Shown here: in pieces, positions 9,025 through 17,169 of the stretch
Layout: each line of letters starts with the position of its first letter
How positions within the stretch are numbered: position 1 is the stretch's first letter
DNA from: Paenibacillus lutimineralis
Lineage (GTDB): Bacteria > Bacillota > Bacilli > Paenibacillales > Paenibacillaceae
Direction: 5' to 3'
Assembly (NCBI RefSeq): GCF_003991425.1
Contig: NZ_CP034346.1
Location: 6,315,501-6,379,500, forward strand
DNA: 64,000 nucleotides
The notes under the pieces: model-generated
Told to the model about the DNA's origin: nothing
The model's input: the letters and a program-made list of their open reading frames with translations, nothing else
Databases searched by the model: none
Translations under genes and position numbers: made by a program

Positions 9025-9639
9025 CTACTTATTATTCGTGACAAGCTTATATTTCTTAAAAATCCAAGAGTCCATCATATCATTCATCGCAGCTTTGCTT
9101 ATGCGAACAGGTGGTTTTTGCTCTTGCAATGCATCTTCCGCATGTGCAAAAAAACGAAGCGGTGTTGTGATTTTTTTAATATTGTTTGCTACTTCGTTAA
9201 AAAACGTATACGTTAATGGCTGATGTTCCCGAATATCCTCGTAAATATAATACTTCCCTTTTTCGTCCTCCAAATCAATTTGAAAACCTTTCGGTAAGGA
9301 AAACATGATATATGGCAATTCATCTTCTGCCCATTGTCGGAGATATGGAAACCTGATACTTTCGTTTCTTACAAAGAATCCAGAACTTTCTTTATCAGCA
9401 GTAACAGAAATAGAATATACAAAAAAAGGGTGGTAATCGGGCTTTTCTTGCGTTATGAAATATTGGTAGAACTTTTCATAAGTCTCATACACTTGTGTTT
9501 GGTCATGTTTTGTCTGAGCATAATTAGTAAGACTAAATTGTGCTTGTTTCTGCTCGAAAAGTTTTAAAACATCCTTAAATTCCTCTGGTGATATAAAGAA
9601 TTTAAGTTTATAGAATCCGCTGTGTTTTAATCTATCCAT
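9025..9639 (-). CDS. Uncharacterised 204-residue protein
   Basis: Soluble protein rich in Phe, Tyr and Lys, without signal peptide, TM helix or a motif I recognise. It begins 12 bases after the DUF4303 gene, with a GGCGGTGG-type ribosome site before the ATG, so it is probably co-transcribed. Its lower GC content relative to its neighbours hints at separate ancestry. The repeated occurrence of unrelated small cytosolic proteins here fits an immunity-gene array; no specific function can be assigned. Confidence 0.6.
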   Translation of the reverse strand: MDRLKHSGFYKLKFFISPEEFKDVLKLFEQKQAQFSLTNYAQTKHDQTQVYETYEKFYQYFITQEKPDYHPFFVYSISVTADKESSGFFVRNESIRFPYLRQWAEDELPYIMFSLPKGFQIDLEDEKGKYYIYEDIREHQPLTYTFFNEVANNIKKITTPLRFFAHAEDALQEQKPPVRISKAAMNDMMDSWIFKKYKLVTNNK

Positions 9640-9651
9640 TTATTCCACCGC

Positions 9652-10248
9652 CTAATAAGTCAGAGTGTATTCATCTATCGTGGCACTCTTACTCCGCCGC
9701 TTCCGCCAACCATGCTTCATAGCCGGAGACTCTGCCCGATTCAAACGCAGAGCGATTTCGGTATTGATTTCATCCGGCGGCATGACCTCGACAAGAACGC
9801 ATATCGACTCCCGTGGTTGATTCAAGGCAAACACGCCTTCATCATCGAGCATTTTCATCGCCAGCTCCAAGGCCTTCAGCCTCAACTCAAACTCACGATT
9901 CCTTTCGTCAGCCTCAAGCTCCGCAATGGAAGGGCGCTCCATAAACAATTGTTTAACGTCATCGAAGTTCTCATCCCTGAAACAACAATAGGGCGAATCG
10001 GCATAGGACCATTTGATGAGTTCCTCAATCGTTGATTCCGGCGTGTCGCTTTCGTCTCCTTGCCTGGCCGCTTCCCTCTCCAAGGCCTCCCATGACCAAG
10101 CGGAAATGCTTGGCGCATGTCCCTCTTCAGTAGTAAATAGGGTGCAGTAATAGAAACGCTCGCCATTTTCAAAAAGAGTACGAAAAGACATTCTGGCTGC
10201 ACCAGCGATCTCTGCCGCCAGCTCCTCAATTTCTTGCGTCGATTTCAT
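9652..10248 (-). CDS. DUF4303-type protein
   Basis: About 198 residues. The N-terminal half contains SFRTLFENGERFYYCTLFTTEEGHAPS and the signature-like WSYADSPYCCFRDENFDDV, which resembles DUF4303 proteins, often found beside SMI1/KNR4 and other contact-inhibition immunity genes. The C-terminus carries a basic tail. The ATG at 10248 has GGGGG 8 bases upstream; two upstream in-frame ATGs lack proper spacing. It is the first gene of the minus-strand cluster down to 6273. Assignment is by memory of the family and moderately sure. Confidence 0.6.
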   Translation of the reverse strand: MKSTQEIEELAAEIAGAARMSFRTLFENGERFYYCTLFTTEEGHAPSISAWSWEALEREAARQGDESDTPESTIEELIKWSYADSPYCCFRDENFDDVKQLFMERPSIAELEADERNREFELRLKALELAMKMLDDEGVFALNQPRESICVLVEVMPPDEINTEIALRLNRAESPAMKHGWRKRRSKSATIDEYTLTY

Positions 10249-10413
10249 AACCATTGCCCCCTTTCCGTTTTTAAATTTCGGATTCATCACTATGGGTCAT
10301 AGTTGCGAAAATGACTCGTATGTATCTTATTTCCATTATAGTGAACGTTTGTCCTGAATCCACCTACTTTTTACCTGAATTCTGGAAATGTGCTCGATTC
10401 ACTTCCTCATGTG

Positions 10414-10463
10414 AAAAGAGGGTGTCTCTCCGTCATCTTAGGACTTCGGGACACCCTCTTTTG
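10414..10463. terminator. Bidirectional terminator after the ABC exporter genes
   Basis: AAAAGAGGGTGTC pairs with GACACCCTCTTTT around a 23-base loop; A and T runs flank it on both sides. It follows the ABC permease gene on the minus strand and isolates it from the DUF4303 cluster. Confidence 0.8.
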
Positions 10464-10513
10464 AACTATTCCACATCTTCTGCATTCTCTCCGTCACTCA
10501 TAATGACAGTACA

Positions 10514-11287
10514 CTAGTATTGCCCTAGAAGACCTTTTTTCATGGCTATTTTCTCGCAGCGATGAAAAACAACGAGTCCAAGAATCAAATATACTAGCGA
10601 ATTTAATAATAAAACCCCGTAATCTGACAAAGGTAATTGGGTCAACGTCAGATCCTCTATCATCACGGTTCTTACCATATTCACACCTTGAACGAATGGG
10701 GCGAATGCTAGAAACGGAGCTGCAGTTAAAGGAACAAATACAAGCCCCATCAAAACAAATTGAAAAATCTGTAAAAATGCTTGAATTTGCTTTACGATAA
10801 TAGCTAAACCAGCAATCATAAAGCTGATACCTATCATACTTACTATAGTAACTAGAATAATCGGGATTGTTGTCATAGGATTAAGGCTCAGCCACTGGCC
10901 GGAGGTTAGCATTGCACCAAAAAGCAAGATGACCATAATAACAAACTGTAAGCCAAATTGGGCGATGATCCTCGTGAGCATTATTTTCCACACGCCCCTT
11001 GGGGACATATATATCTGTTCTAATGTGCCACGCGTCGCTTCTGTTACTACCGAATAACCAATAAAGTTCATCGTCATCATCGTTAAGCTCCAGAACATTA
11101 CACTTACAATGGAATATTGAACATTCATCTCAAAACTGGCAGGATCTCCTATGAACATAATTCCAAAAAATGCAGCCAGAAATATAATATAAAAAGTAAC
11201 CACTAACGCAATAGTGTTCGGTAGATAACGTTTCATCTCAATATATTCCTTACGAAAATTAGCATTGAACAAGTGGAGCCATTTCAC
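10514..11287 (-). CDS. ABC-2 type exporter, permease subunit
   Basis: Integral membrane protein of 257 residues with six predicted TM helices (the first at about 24-46, AFFGIMF region) and the ABC-2 permease layout. It starts with GTG at 11287, preceded by GGGAGGG, inside the last 29 bases of the ATPase gene, so the two are translationally coupled. With that ATPase it should form a two-subunit efflux pump for a lipophilic drug, lipid or peptide. The substrate cannot be read from sequence. Confidence 0.88.
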   Translation of the reverse strand: MKWLHLFNANFRKEYIEMKRYLPNTIALVVTFYIIFLAAFFGIMFIGDPASFEMNVQYSIVSVMFWSLTMMTMNFIGYSVVTEATRGTLEQIYMSPRGVWKIMLTRIIAQFGLQFVIMVILLFGAMLTSGQWLSLNPMTTIPIILVTIVSMIGISFMIAGLAIIVKQIQAFLQIFQFVLMGLVFVPLTAAPFLAFAPFVQGVNMVRTVMIEDLTLTQLPLSDYGVLLLNSLVYLILGLVVFHRCEKIAMKKGLLGQY

Positions 11288-12248
11288 TAGTCATCCCTCC
11301 CTTTACTATCTGAATAAACACTTGTTCAAAATCGATCGTTATACGATCAATACTCTCCACCATAGTTCCTTCCTCTTTCAGAAGATCGAACAATTCGTAG
11401 ATGTCCTGGCCATGCTCTAAATTCACTTCCACGATGGTTTCATGAGAGCTTGCTTTATAGGTACTTAAAGGAAATCTACTTGTTAGTTTATTCTCCTGTT
11501 CTACGCTTAACTTCTCACCCAACTTAATTGAATATGCCCTTGTCTCAAATAACTTCAATAAATTCTCCACCCTGTCGTCAATCACGACTTCACCTTTATT
11601 AATGATAATGGCTCGGTCACACAGCTCCTGTACAACGGGCATATCATGGGAACTAATAATAATCGTGCGTTTTTCTTCCTTAACTATCGTTTTTAAAATG
11701 TTACGCAATTCATAACTAACCTCAACATCCAAACCTAGAGTTGGCTCATCCAGCAAGATGACATCCGTATTAGCCAGGAGTGCTACAGCGATGGCCAGCT
11801 TTTGTTGCATCCCCCGCGATAATCCATTGACAAGCTCATTCTCCTTTTCTTTAAGGTTGAATTGCTCTAATAATTTATCCGCTTGATCGGCGATTTGCTT
11901 CCGAGAGTAGCCCCGGTTACCTGCGAAATATTCTAAGTTTTCTCGGACGGTGAGACGCCAATATAAATTTCGGTTCCCCTCCAATACAGCACTAATATGC
12001 TCAAGTGCCTTAAGTCTCTTCTTACCAATATCTAAGCCATTAATATGTATAGAACCAGCATCCGCATCTAACAAGCCACAGAGCATCTTTATCGTTGATG
12101 TTTTCCCAGCGCCATTGGGCCCTAATAAACCGAGGACCTCTCCTCGATTCACATGAAAAGATACATCACGAACGGCATGCACCTTCTCTTTCGTTTTTCT
12201 TTTCCCATACACCTTGCTAATGCCCCGTACTTCAATAATTTTCTCCAC
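11259..12248 (-). CDS. ABC exporter, ATP-binding subunit
   Basis: Nucleotide-binding subunit of about 329 residues. Walker A is GPNGAGKTS, the signature is NGLSRGMQQK, Walker B is DVILLDEP and the switch His lies in IIISSHD. A C-terminal extension of about 90 residues resembles DrrA/CcmA-type drug or polysaccharide exporters. I start it at GTG 12248, with GGGAGAGG about 11 bases upstream; an in-frame TTG at 12278 has no ribosome site. It overlaps and couples to the permease gene. Whether it serves resistance or immunity to a peptide is unknown. Confidence 0.9.
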   Translation of the reverse strand: MEKIIEVRGISKVYGKRKTKEKVHAVRDVSFHVNRGEVLGLLGPNGAGKTSTIKMLCGLLDADAGSIHINGLDIGKKRLKALEHISAVLEGNRNLYWRLTVRENLEYFAGNRGYSRKQIADQADKLLEQFNLKEKENELVNGLSRGMQQKLAIAVALLANTDVILLDEPTLGLDVEVSYELRNILKTIVKEEKRTIIISSHDMPVVQELCDRAIIINKGEVVIDDRVENLLKLFETRAYSIKLGEKLSVEQENKLTSRFPLSTYKASSHETIVEVNLEHGQDIYELFDLLKEEGTMVESIDRITIDFEQVFIQIVKGGMTSEMAPLVQC

Positions 12249-12419
12249 TTCATTACCATCCTCTCCCGTAGGATACAAATAGCGATTCCATTGATTTAAT
12301 TTATTCTATTGCAGTATCTCGATTTAATTAACTGGCTCCGGATGGATACTCTCTCCGTCTGAGGAATGAGATTTGTGTACAATCCAATTAATATCTATTC
12401 ACGCCTTTACTAAAAATTT

Positions 12420-12463
12420 GTACTATTTGTGGTACGGTTCACCGTAACATTTGCATGGCGAAA
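12420..12463 (+). repeat. Dispersed palindromic repeat, copy 1
   Basis: Divergent copy of the repeat described in the findings: the core GTACGGTTCACCGTAACAT followed by GGCGAAA. It precedes the marR promoter and is the only copy not placed at the 3' end of a minus-strand gene. It is followed by AAAGGGGCTGTCC, a terminator-arm-like sequence. Confidence 0.55.
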
Positions 12464-12529
12464 TTCTAAAGGGGCTGTCCAGAAAGTCCGACCCGCATCA
12501 TTCACCGCACTTTCATAAAAGAAATAGAG

Positions 12530-12558
12530 TTGACAAATATATAGTTAGGCACCATACT
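12530..12558 (+). promoter_or_regulatory. marR promoter with overlapping operator
   Basis: A TTGACA -35 box (12530-12535) and CATACT -10 box (12553-12558) are separated by 17 bases. TATAGTTAGGCACC, which matches two further sites at 13178 and 13224, fills the spacer, as expected for an autorepressing MarR. Transcription would begin close to the ATG at 12565, so the message may be leaderless. Confidence 0.65.
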
Positions 12559-12564
12559 ATATTC

Positions 12565-13122
12565 ATGGCCAATCCATTTCATGAATCAGCTGACATGCAA
12601 CTTATCCCTACACTTGCACAGACGAAGCGTCAGGTTGACCGTTACGGACTCGACGTTGACGCGCAAGCTGTGCTCGTTGCCGCAAGATTGATGACCGCAG
12701 GCGCCAAGCTAGGACATGCCGCGGACATCCACTTCGCCCGATTCGGATTATCGACAGGACGATATCGACTGCTAGCAGACCTCGAAGATAATGAAGGTGA
12801 AGAGCTGCCCTCGCAGCTTGCGGAGAATCTCGGCGTAACACGCGCCACTGTTACAGGATTAATTGACATTCTAGAGCGAGATGGGCTTGTATCTCGACGA
12901 TCCAGCTCCCTTGACGGCCGTCAGAAATCCGTCCTCTTAACAGAGCTCGGTGCGAAGAAGCTGCGCGACATGGCTTCGGAGCACTATGCCAGACTCGAAG
13001 CGATGGTCGGCTCGCTGAGCATTGAGGAGCGCACTTTGTTCCTCGATTTGTTGGGACGTGTAACCCAAGGCATCTCGGCGCTGACAGACGAATCCTTGGC
13101 ATCAACAAAATCCAAACCATAA
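12565..13122 (+). CDS. MarR-family transcriptional regulator
   Basis: Winged-helix regulator of about 185 residues, with the recognition region LAENLGVTRATVTGLIDILE and wing RRSSSLDGRQKSVLL at about residues 90-130 and dimerising helices at both ends. The ATG at 12565 is chosen because the promoter ends just before it; no Shine-Dalgarno is visible, which suggests leaderless translation. It probably represses itself and the following membrane protein and NmrA-like genes through three TAGTTAGGNNSCTAA-like operators. The inducing ligand is unknown; this family commonly senses phenolic compounds or oxidants. Confidence 0.88.
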   Translation: MANPFHESADMQLIPTLAQTKRQVDRYGLDVDAQAVLVAARLMTAGAKLGHAADIHFARFGLSTGRYRLLADLEDNEGEELPSQLAENLGVTRATVTGLIDILERDGLVSRRSSSLDGRQKSVLLTELGAKKLRDMASEHYARLEAMVGSLSIEERTLFLDLLGRVTQGISALTDESLASTKSKP

Positions 13123-13146
13123 ACGCGCATCGCAGAAAAGGAGAAC

Positions 13147-13165
13147 GGGCTAGTGCGGCTAGCCC
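13147..13165 (+). terminator. Hairpin after marR
   Basis: GGGCTAG pairs with CTAGCCC around a 5-base loop 25 bases after the marR stop, followed by ATTTATTCC. It is a weak or partial terminator separating marR from the next promoter. Confidence 0.5.
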
Positions 13166-13177
13166 ATTTATTCCACC

Positions 13178-13245
13178 TTATAGTTAGGTGCCTAATCATT
13201 TGTTGTTGGGTCTTTTTTTCACCTTATAGTTAGGTAGCTAATTAT
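13178..13245 (+). promoter_or_regulatory. Two MarR operators and second promoter
   Basis: Two near-identical sites, TTATAGTTAGGTGCCTAATCA at 13178-13198 and a second starting TTATAGTTAGGTAGCTAA at 13224-13245, each contain an imperfect palindrome TTAGGTNSCTAA. The second covers a possible -10 (TATAGT, 13225-13230) with a TTGTTG -35 at 13203-13208 and a 16-base spacer. The marR promoter carries the same motif, so one regulator should control all three. Confidence 0.65.
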
Positions 13246-13281
13246 ATATCTCTACGATGCGTCTTAAGAAAGGTGTTGCGT

Positions 13282-13749
13282 ATGTACAACAGAAATACCC
13301 CGACCCCGTCAGGGGAAATTTATGGTGCTCAGTCCAGCAGGTCGAGGAAGCAATCCTTCGTCCTATGGCGCGAATTGATTCCTGCGTATCTGGCCCCTGC
13401 CATCATGGCTGGGATTGGAGGGATCATCACCGCTGACAAAGTGCTCCAGATCCGGGCACTCACAACAATTGGAGGATCATCGTTGCTAATTGCATTCTGC
13501 ATGGGTCTCTGGCTTCGCACCCGCCGTCCCCATAATCAATGGTTCGTGCGTGCACCGCGCCTGTTCGTTACCTTGGCGTTTGCCCTCGGCGGCGCTCTGT
13601 TCGGACTGCTGGCGGCTTGGGGAATTACAACCTTGCTGCCCAACAGCCCCTACCTCTGGCTCGGCCAGATCGGGTTTGATCTCCCGATATCCAGCGCGAT
13701 CGCTTGTACGACGATGTCGTGGCGGTGGCGAGGTACCCTCTCGAAATAA
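13282..13749 (+). CDS. Small membrane protein in the MarR operon
   Basis: About 155 residues with four hydrophobic segments (about 37-55, 62-82, 93-117 and 125-143) after a polar N-terminus. No family was recognised with confidence. The ATG at 13282 has AAAGG 8 bases upstream. It follows two MarR operators and precedes the NmrA-like gene by 38 bases, so it is probably a MarR-controlled, stress-related membrane protein. Confidence 0.7.
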   Translation: MYNRNTPTPSGEIYGAQSSRSRKQSFVLWRELIPAYLAPAIMAGIGGIITADKVLQIRALTTIGGSSLLIAFCMGLWLRTRRPHNQWFVRAPRLFVTLAFALGGALFGLLAAWGITTLLPNSPYLWLGQIGFDLPISSAIACTTMSWRWRGTLSK

Positions 13750-13787
13750 AATAATTCATTCACACATTGAAAAGGAGCGAATATCAT

Positions 13788-14663
13788 ATGATCGCAATTT
13801 TAGGAGCAACAGGAACGATTGGGAACGCACTTGTAAGACGGCTTTCAGCCCTTGGACTGCCCGTCCGGGCATTAAGCCGGGAGCCCGGCAAGCTTCGAGA
13901 ACGACTCTCGGACCTGGATTTGACCAGCATCGAGATCCATACGGCAGATGCGAACGACTCGGCATTTATGCTTAGCGCCTTGCAGGGTGCCAAGCAGCTA
14001 TTCCTCGCGTTGTCCAACAGCCCGAACCAAGTTGCTCTCGAGACTTCTATCATCCGAACCGCCGTCCAAGCAGGCATCGAGCATATCGTCAAAATCTCAA
14101 GTCCCGTCTATGACCCTCGCTCGCCTGTCGCGGTTGCCGGTTGGCATGGCGAAATCGAGCTTGCACTAGCGGAGTCCGGTATGAGCTATACCATCCTGCG
14201 GCCTTATGCATTCATGCAGAATCTGCTGCGGCTAACACCGACGATTTCTGCCCAAGATATGTTCTTCGGCTGCATAGGCGACGCACCCTGCAACTTCATC
14301 GACTGCCGCGATATCGCTGATGTCGCGGCCGCAGCCCTGACGAATCCCGAAGTGGCTGGCCGTATCTATACGTTGACCGGCGCTCGGACGTTCACCTATC
14401 CTGAGATTGCTGAACAATTGTCGTCTCTGCTCGGGCGCCCGATTCGATTCATCCATTTATCACCTGAACAACTGCGCTCTGATCTAATCGAACACGGGCA
14501 TATGCCATCTTGGCTTGCGGACCATGTCGTGGAAATTCAAACGATGTCGACCGTGATCAGAGAGCAGCCGACGGATACCGTTGAACGTATATTAGGTCGA
14601 GCGCCGCGGACGCTGGAAGCTTTTCTTCAGGAACATGCCGTCCATTTTCAACCAAGACGATAA
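13788..14663 (+). CDS. NmrA-like NAD(P)-binding oxidoreductase
   Basis: Atypical short-chain-dehydrogenase-fold protein of 291 residues. The N-terminal Rossmann motif is AILGATGTIGNALVRRL, followed by the NmrA/YtfG pattern (SSPVYDPRSPVAVAGWHGEIELALAESG shortened in related proteins) and TILRPYAFMQNLL. Such proteins act as NAD(P)H-dependent reductases or redox sensors and are often regulated by MarR or HxlR proteins. AAAGGAG lies 11 bases before the ATG at 13788; the longer frame from 13767 lacks a ribosome site. Last gene of the MarR operon. Confidence 0.85.
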   Translation: MIAILGATGTIGNALVRRLSALGLPVRALSREPGKLRERLSDLDLTSIEIHTADANDSAFMLSALQGAKQLFLALSNSPNQVALETSIIRTAVQAGIEHIVKISSPVYDPRSPVAVAGWHGEIELALAESGMSYTILRPYAFMQNLLRLTPTISAQDMFFGCIGDAPCNFIDCRDIADVAAAALTNPEVAGRIYTLTGARTFTYPEIAEQLSSLLGRPIRFIHLSPEQLRSDLIEHGHMPSWLADHVVEIQTMSTVIREQPTDTVERILGRAPRTLEAFLQEHAVHFQPRR

Positions 14664-14677
14664 CACGCCCATACACA

Positions 14678-14712
14678 AGAACCCCTTAACTAGGTTAGGG
14701 GGTTCTACGCTT
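14678..14712 (+). terminator. Terminator of the MarR operon
   Basis: A 13-bp stem (AGAACCCCTTAAC with GTTAGGGGGTTCT, one G-T pair) around a TAG loop, followed by ACGCTTTATCTT. It closes the plus-strand MarR operon before the convergent tetR gene. Confidence 0.75.
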
Positions 14713-14740
14713 TATCTTATCTTTTGGACCGAGGAACGCT

Positions 14741-14772
14741 TTACGGTAATCTAAAGTTTCCTTAATTTACAT
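14741..14772. repeat. Shared 32-base sequence, copy 1
   Basis: TTACGGTAATCTAAAGTTTC and the following bases to ATTTACAT are nearly the same as 24500-24529. This copy contains the stop codon of the tetR gene at 14767-14769, so it lies at a gene 3' end. Its meaning is unknown. Confidence 0.4.
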
Positions 14773-15330
14773 GGTATGTTCACTCCCTTTTTTATACATC
14801 AAAGAGATTTGATTCGCGATGTATTCAGAGCTAAATTGAGTGCCATCCTTAATCCACCACATAATAATCCCGAGGAGTGACGATGCAATAATATCAACCG
14901 AGACGACTTCCCTTGTGTATTGAATCTTTCTCGCGTTTCTTCGCTTTTCTATCGTATTTTTTAATAGGTTAAACATACTGTTTTTGAATCCTTTGTTCTC
15001 AAATAGTACAGCAAAAATTTTCCGATATTCATAGAAATAATTTAAAAATGTAACCAACGTTTCCTGCTCATTGTTACTTTTTCCTTGTAATAACGGATCA
15101 ATCTTCATCGATAGGTCATCAAAAATCTCATGTACGATCTGACGTAATAAGTCGTTAATATCCTCATAATGCAAATAAAACGTTGCACGATTTAGTTCTG
15201 CACGTTGCGCAATTTTTTGAACGGTTAATTGAGAAATATCGAGATTTTCAGTTATCAAGGAAAAAACGGCATTCTTCAGCATCTTTTTCGATCGAATGGC
15301 ACGCGGATCTTCTTTTTTATATATAGACAT
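14767..15330 (-). CDS. TetR-family repressor, divergent to MFS pump
   Basis: Regulator of 187 residues. The N-terminal TetR helix-turn-helix is LTVQKIAQRAELNRATFYLHYEDINDLL (shown over 20 residues only in part: AELNRATFYLHYED is the recognition region). A helical ligand-binding C-terminal half follows. GAGGGATAAA precedes the ATG. It is divergent from the DHA2 efflux gene, and the shared intergenic region holds a TGTTGATTAGTCAACA palindrome, so it most likely represses the pump and itself until a drug binds. Confidence 0.88.
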   Translation of the reverse strand: MSIYKKEDPRAIRSKKMLKNAVFSLITENLDISQLTVQKIAQRAELNRATFYLHYEDINDLLRQIVHEIFDDLSMKIDPLLQGKSNNEQETLVTFLNYFYEYRKIFAVLFENKGFKNSMFNLLKNTIEKRRNARKIQYTREVVSVDIIASSLLGIIMWWIKDGTQFSSEYIANQISLMYKKGSEHTM

Positions 15331-15384
15331 TTTATCCCTCTATTATCGATTATTTTCTGACTTCATTAACAGATCAATATTTTC

Positions 15385-15400
15385 TGTTGATTAGTCAACA
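15385..15400. promoter_or_regulatory. Candidate TetR operator
   Basis: TGTTGATTAGTCAACA is a perfect 6+6 palindrome with a 4-base centre between tetR and the MFS gene. The half-site ATGTTGAT recurs near 15437. Size and position fit a TetR operator. Confidence 0.6.
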
Positions 15401-15500
15401 TTTTCAAAGAGATTGTAAATAGGCATTTTTCTCAAATGTTGATATGCTCTATTTTATTGACACACTGTCGAAAAAGCAACGAAAAGAGGGCTTACTCTAT

Positions 15501-16955
15501 ATGCAAGAAGACAACAAGAAAATAAACAAAGGGATATTACTCAGCATTCTAATCGTTGGCTGTTTCTTATCAACATTGAATCAAACGATATTAAATATCG
15601 CATTAAGTAATTTAATGGATGTATTTCATGTATCGGCCACAACCGTACAATGGATTTCAACGGGGTTCATGCTAGTTAACGGGGTATTGATTCCGGTTAC
15701 AGCCTATTTAATGAAACGCTTTACAACGCGCCAATTATTCATAAGTTCCATGCTATTTTTATTAATCGGTTCGTTTATTTGTGCAGCAGCACCAAGCTTT
15801 AGTGTGCTATTAGCAGGGCGTATGATTCAAGCTGCTGGTGCAGGGATTATTATGCCACTTATGATGAGTGTCGTTCTTGCCATATTCCCAATTGAAAAAC
15901 GCGGGAGTGCAATGGGCTTACTGGGACTGGCGATGATCTTCGCTCCTGCCATTGGCCCTACACTTGCCGGATTTGTCATCCAATATTACTCTTGGCGCTG
16001 GTTATTTATCGGCCTAATCCCGCTTATCGCCATCGTCATTTTGTTGGCACTGAAGTATTTAGTGAATGTATCTGAGACGTCTAAGGCGAAGCTCGATATA
16101 CTAAGTGTTGTTTTATCAACCATCGGATTTGGATTTATTTTATATGGGTTCAGTAGTGCAGGTAGTAAAGGCTGGGGCGATGTAATCGTGGTCCTTTCAT
16201 TAGTGATTGGTATCGTTGTAATAGCCATCTTCTGTATTCGACAAATAAAGTCCGATGACCCCATGTTGGATCTATCTGTCTTTAAAAATAAAATCTTTAC
16301 GTTAACGTCACTTATAAACGTGTTAATCACAATGATGATGTACGCAGATATGATTTTATTGCCTATCTATCTACAAAAGGGTCGTGGATTCACAGCATTT
16401 GATGCAGGGCTTCTTTTATTACCAGGTGCACTCGTGAATGCTTTTATGTCACCGGTCACGGGTAGATTATATGATCGCTTTGGTGCGAAGCCGCTGTTTA
16501 TCATTGGTTTACTGTTTATTATCCCATCGATGTGGGCGGTAACCGATTTATCTGAATCGACTACGTATATGTATTTAATGGTTCGTACGATTGGCCTTCG
16601 AATTGGATTAAGCTTCATTACAATGCCACTCAATACGGCCGGATTAAATGCGCTGCCCAAACAGCTCGGTATGCATGGCTCCGCAGTGAATAATACCGTT
16701 CGCCAAATTGCCGGGGCGATTGGTACTGCTGTCGTGATTACGATTTATACCGTGCAGGCAACAAGCCATGCAGCTACAGTGATGCAGACCAATCCTTCTA
16801 CTACTGCTGATCACCTTAAATCCCTCGCTTCCATTCTAGGTGCAAGTGATGCCTATTATTTCATGATGATTTTAGCTATTGCGGCGCTTGCCATCACCTT
16901 ATTTATGCCTATGAAAAGGAAGGCAAAGGTTGAAGAAGAACGCCTACGTAGTTAG
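15501..16955 (+). CDS. MFS multidrug efflux transporter, DHA2 family
   Basis: Inner-membrane drug:H+ antiporter of 484 residues with about 14 TM helices. Characteristic features are STLNQTILNIALSNL in TM1, motif A-like region LMKRFTTRQLF, motif C-like GLAMIFAPAIGPTLAGFV, and the cytoplasmic C-terminal Lys/Arg tail. The ATG at 15501 has AAGAGGG 10 bases upstream; an in-frame ATG at 15444 lies in the operator region. AT-rich codon use differs from the MarR operon to its left, which may indicate acquisition with its tetR. EmrB/LmrB-like; substrate unknown. Confidence 0.92.
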   Translation: MQEDNKKINKGILLSILIVGCFLSTLNQTILNIALSNLMDVFHVSATTVQWISTGFMLVNGVLIPVTAYLMKRFTTRQLFISSMLFLLIGSFICAAAPSFSVLLAGRMIQAAGAGIIMPLMMSVVLAIFPIEKRGSAMGLLGLAMIFAPAIGPTLAGFVIQYYSWRWLFIGLIPLIAIVILLALKYLVNVSETSKAKLDILSVVLSTIGFGFILYGFSSAGSKGWGDVIVVLSLVIGIVVIAIFCIRQIKSDDPMLDLSVFKNKIFTLTSLINVLITMMMYADMILLPIYLQKGRGFTAFDAGLLLLPGALVNAFMSPVTGRLYDRFGAKPLFIIGLLFIIPSMWAVTDLSESTTYMYLMVRTIGLRIGLSFITMPLNTAGLNALPKQLGMHGSAVNNTVRQIAGAIGTAVVITIYTVQATSHAATVMQTNPSTTADHLKSLASILGASDAYYFMMILAIAALAITLFMPMKRKAKVEEERLRS

Positions 16956-17001
16956 TAGTGAATGAATATGCCCTTGCAGAAATATAAAGAAACAGCTAGT
17001 T

Positions 17002-17027
17002 GGTTGGTGGACTCCAGTCCACCAACC
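17002..17027 (+). terminator. Hairpin after the MFS gene
   Basis: A perfect 11-bp stem (GGTTGGTGGAC/GTCCACCAACC) with a TCCA loop about 45 bases after the MFS stop codon. No T-tract follows, so it may stabilise the 3' end rather than terminate alone. Confidence 0.6.
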
Positions 17028-17029
17028 CG

Positions 17030-17150
17030 TTGTCTTCAGAAAATAACGATCCGACAATCAAAGACAACGATCAGCAATTACTTGTCGATCTGGCCGCAGC
17101 TCATGGAATCTATAAGGCCGCTATACCAATTATCCCAATAACGCGTGCCT
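17030..17150 (+). pseudogene. Possible GDSL/SGNN hydrolase fragment
   Basis: The plus frame encodes ENNDPTIKDNDQQLLVDLAA followed by AHGIYKAAIPIIP. This resembles block III and the following helix and strand of SGNN hydrolases (N-N-D, then LVxLAxxxGI and a strand ending in P). No start, catalytic Ser block or His block is present, so it would be a decayed internal fragment. The match is weak. Confidence 0.25.
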
Positions 17151-17169
17151 GTCATGTTCATACCACTCC

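Noticed and set aside
12466..12500. AGGGGCTGTCC sequence as a possible insertion-sequence end
   Set aside because: No transposase, matching inverted end or target duplication is visible nearby.
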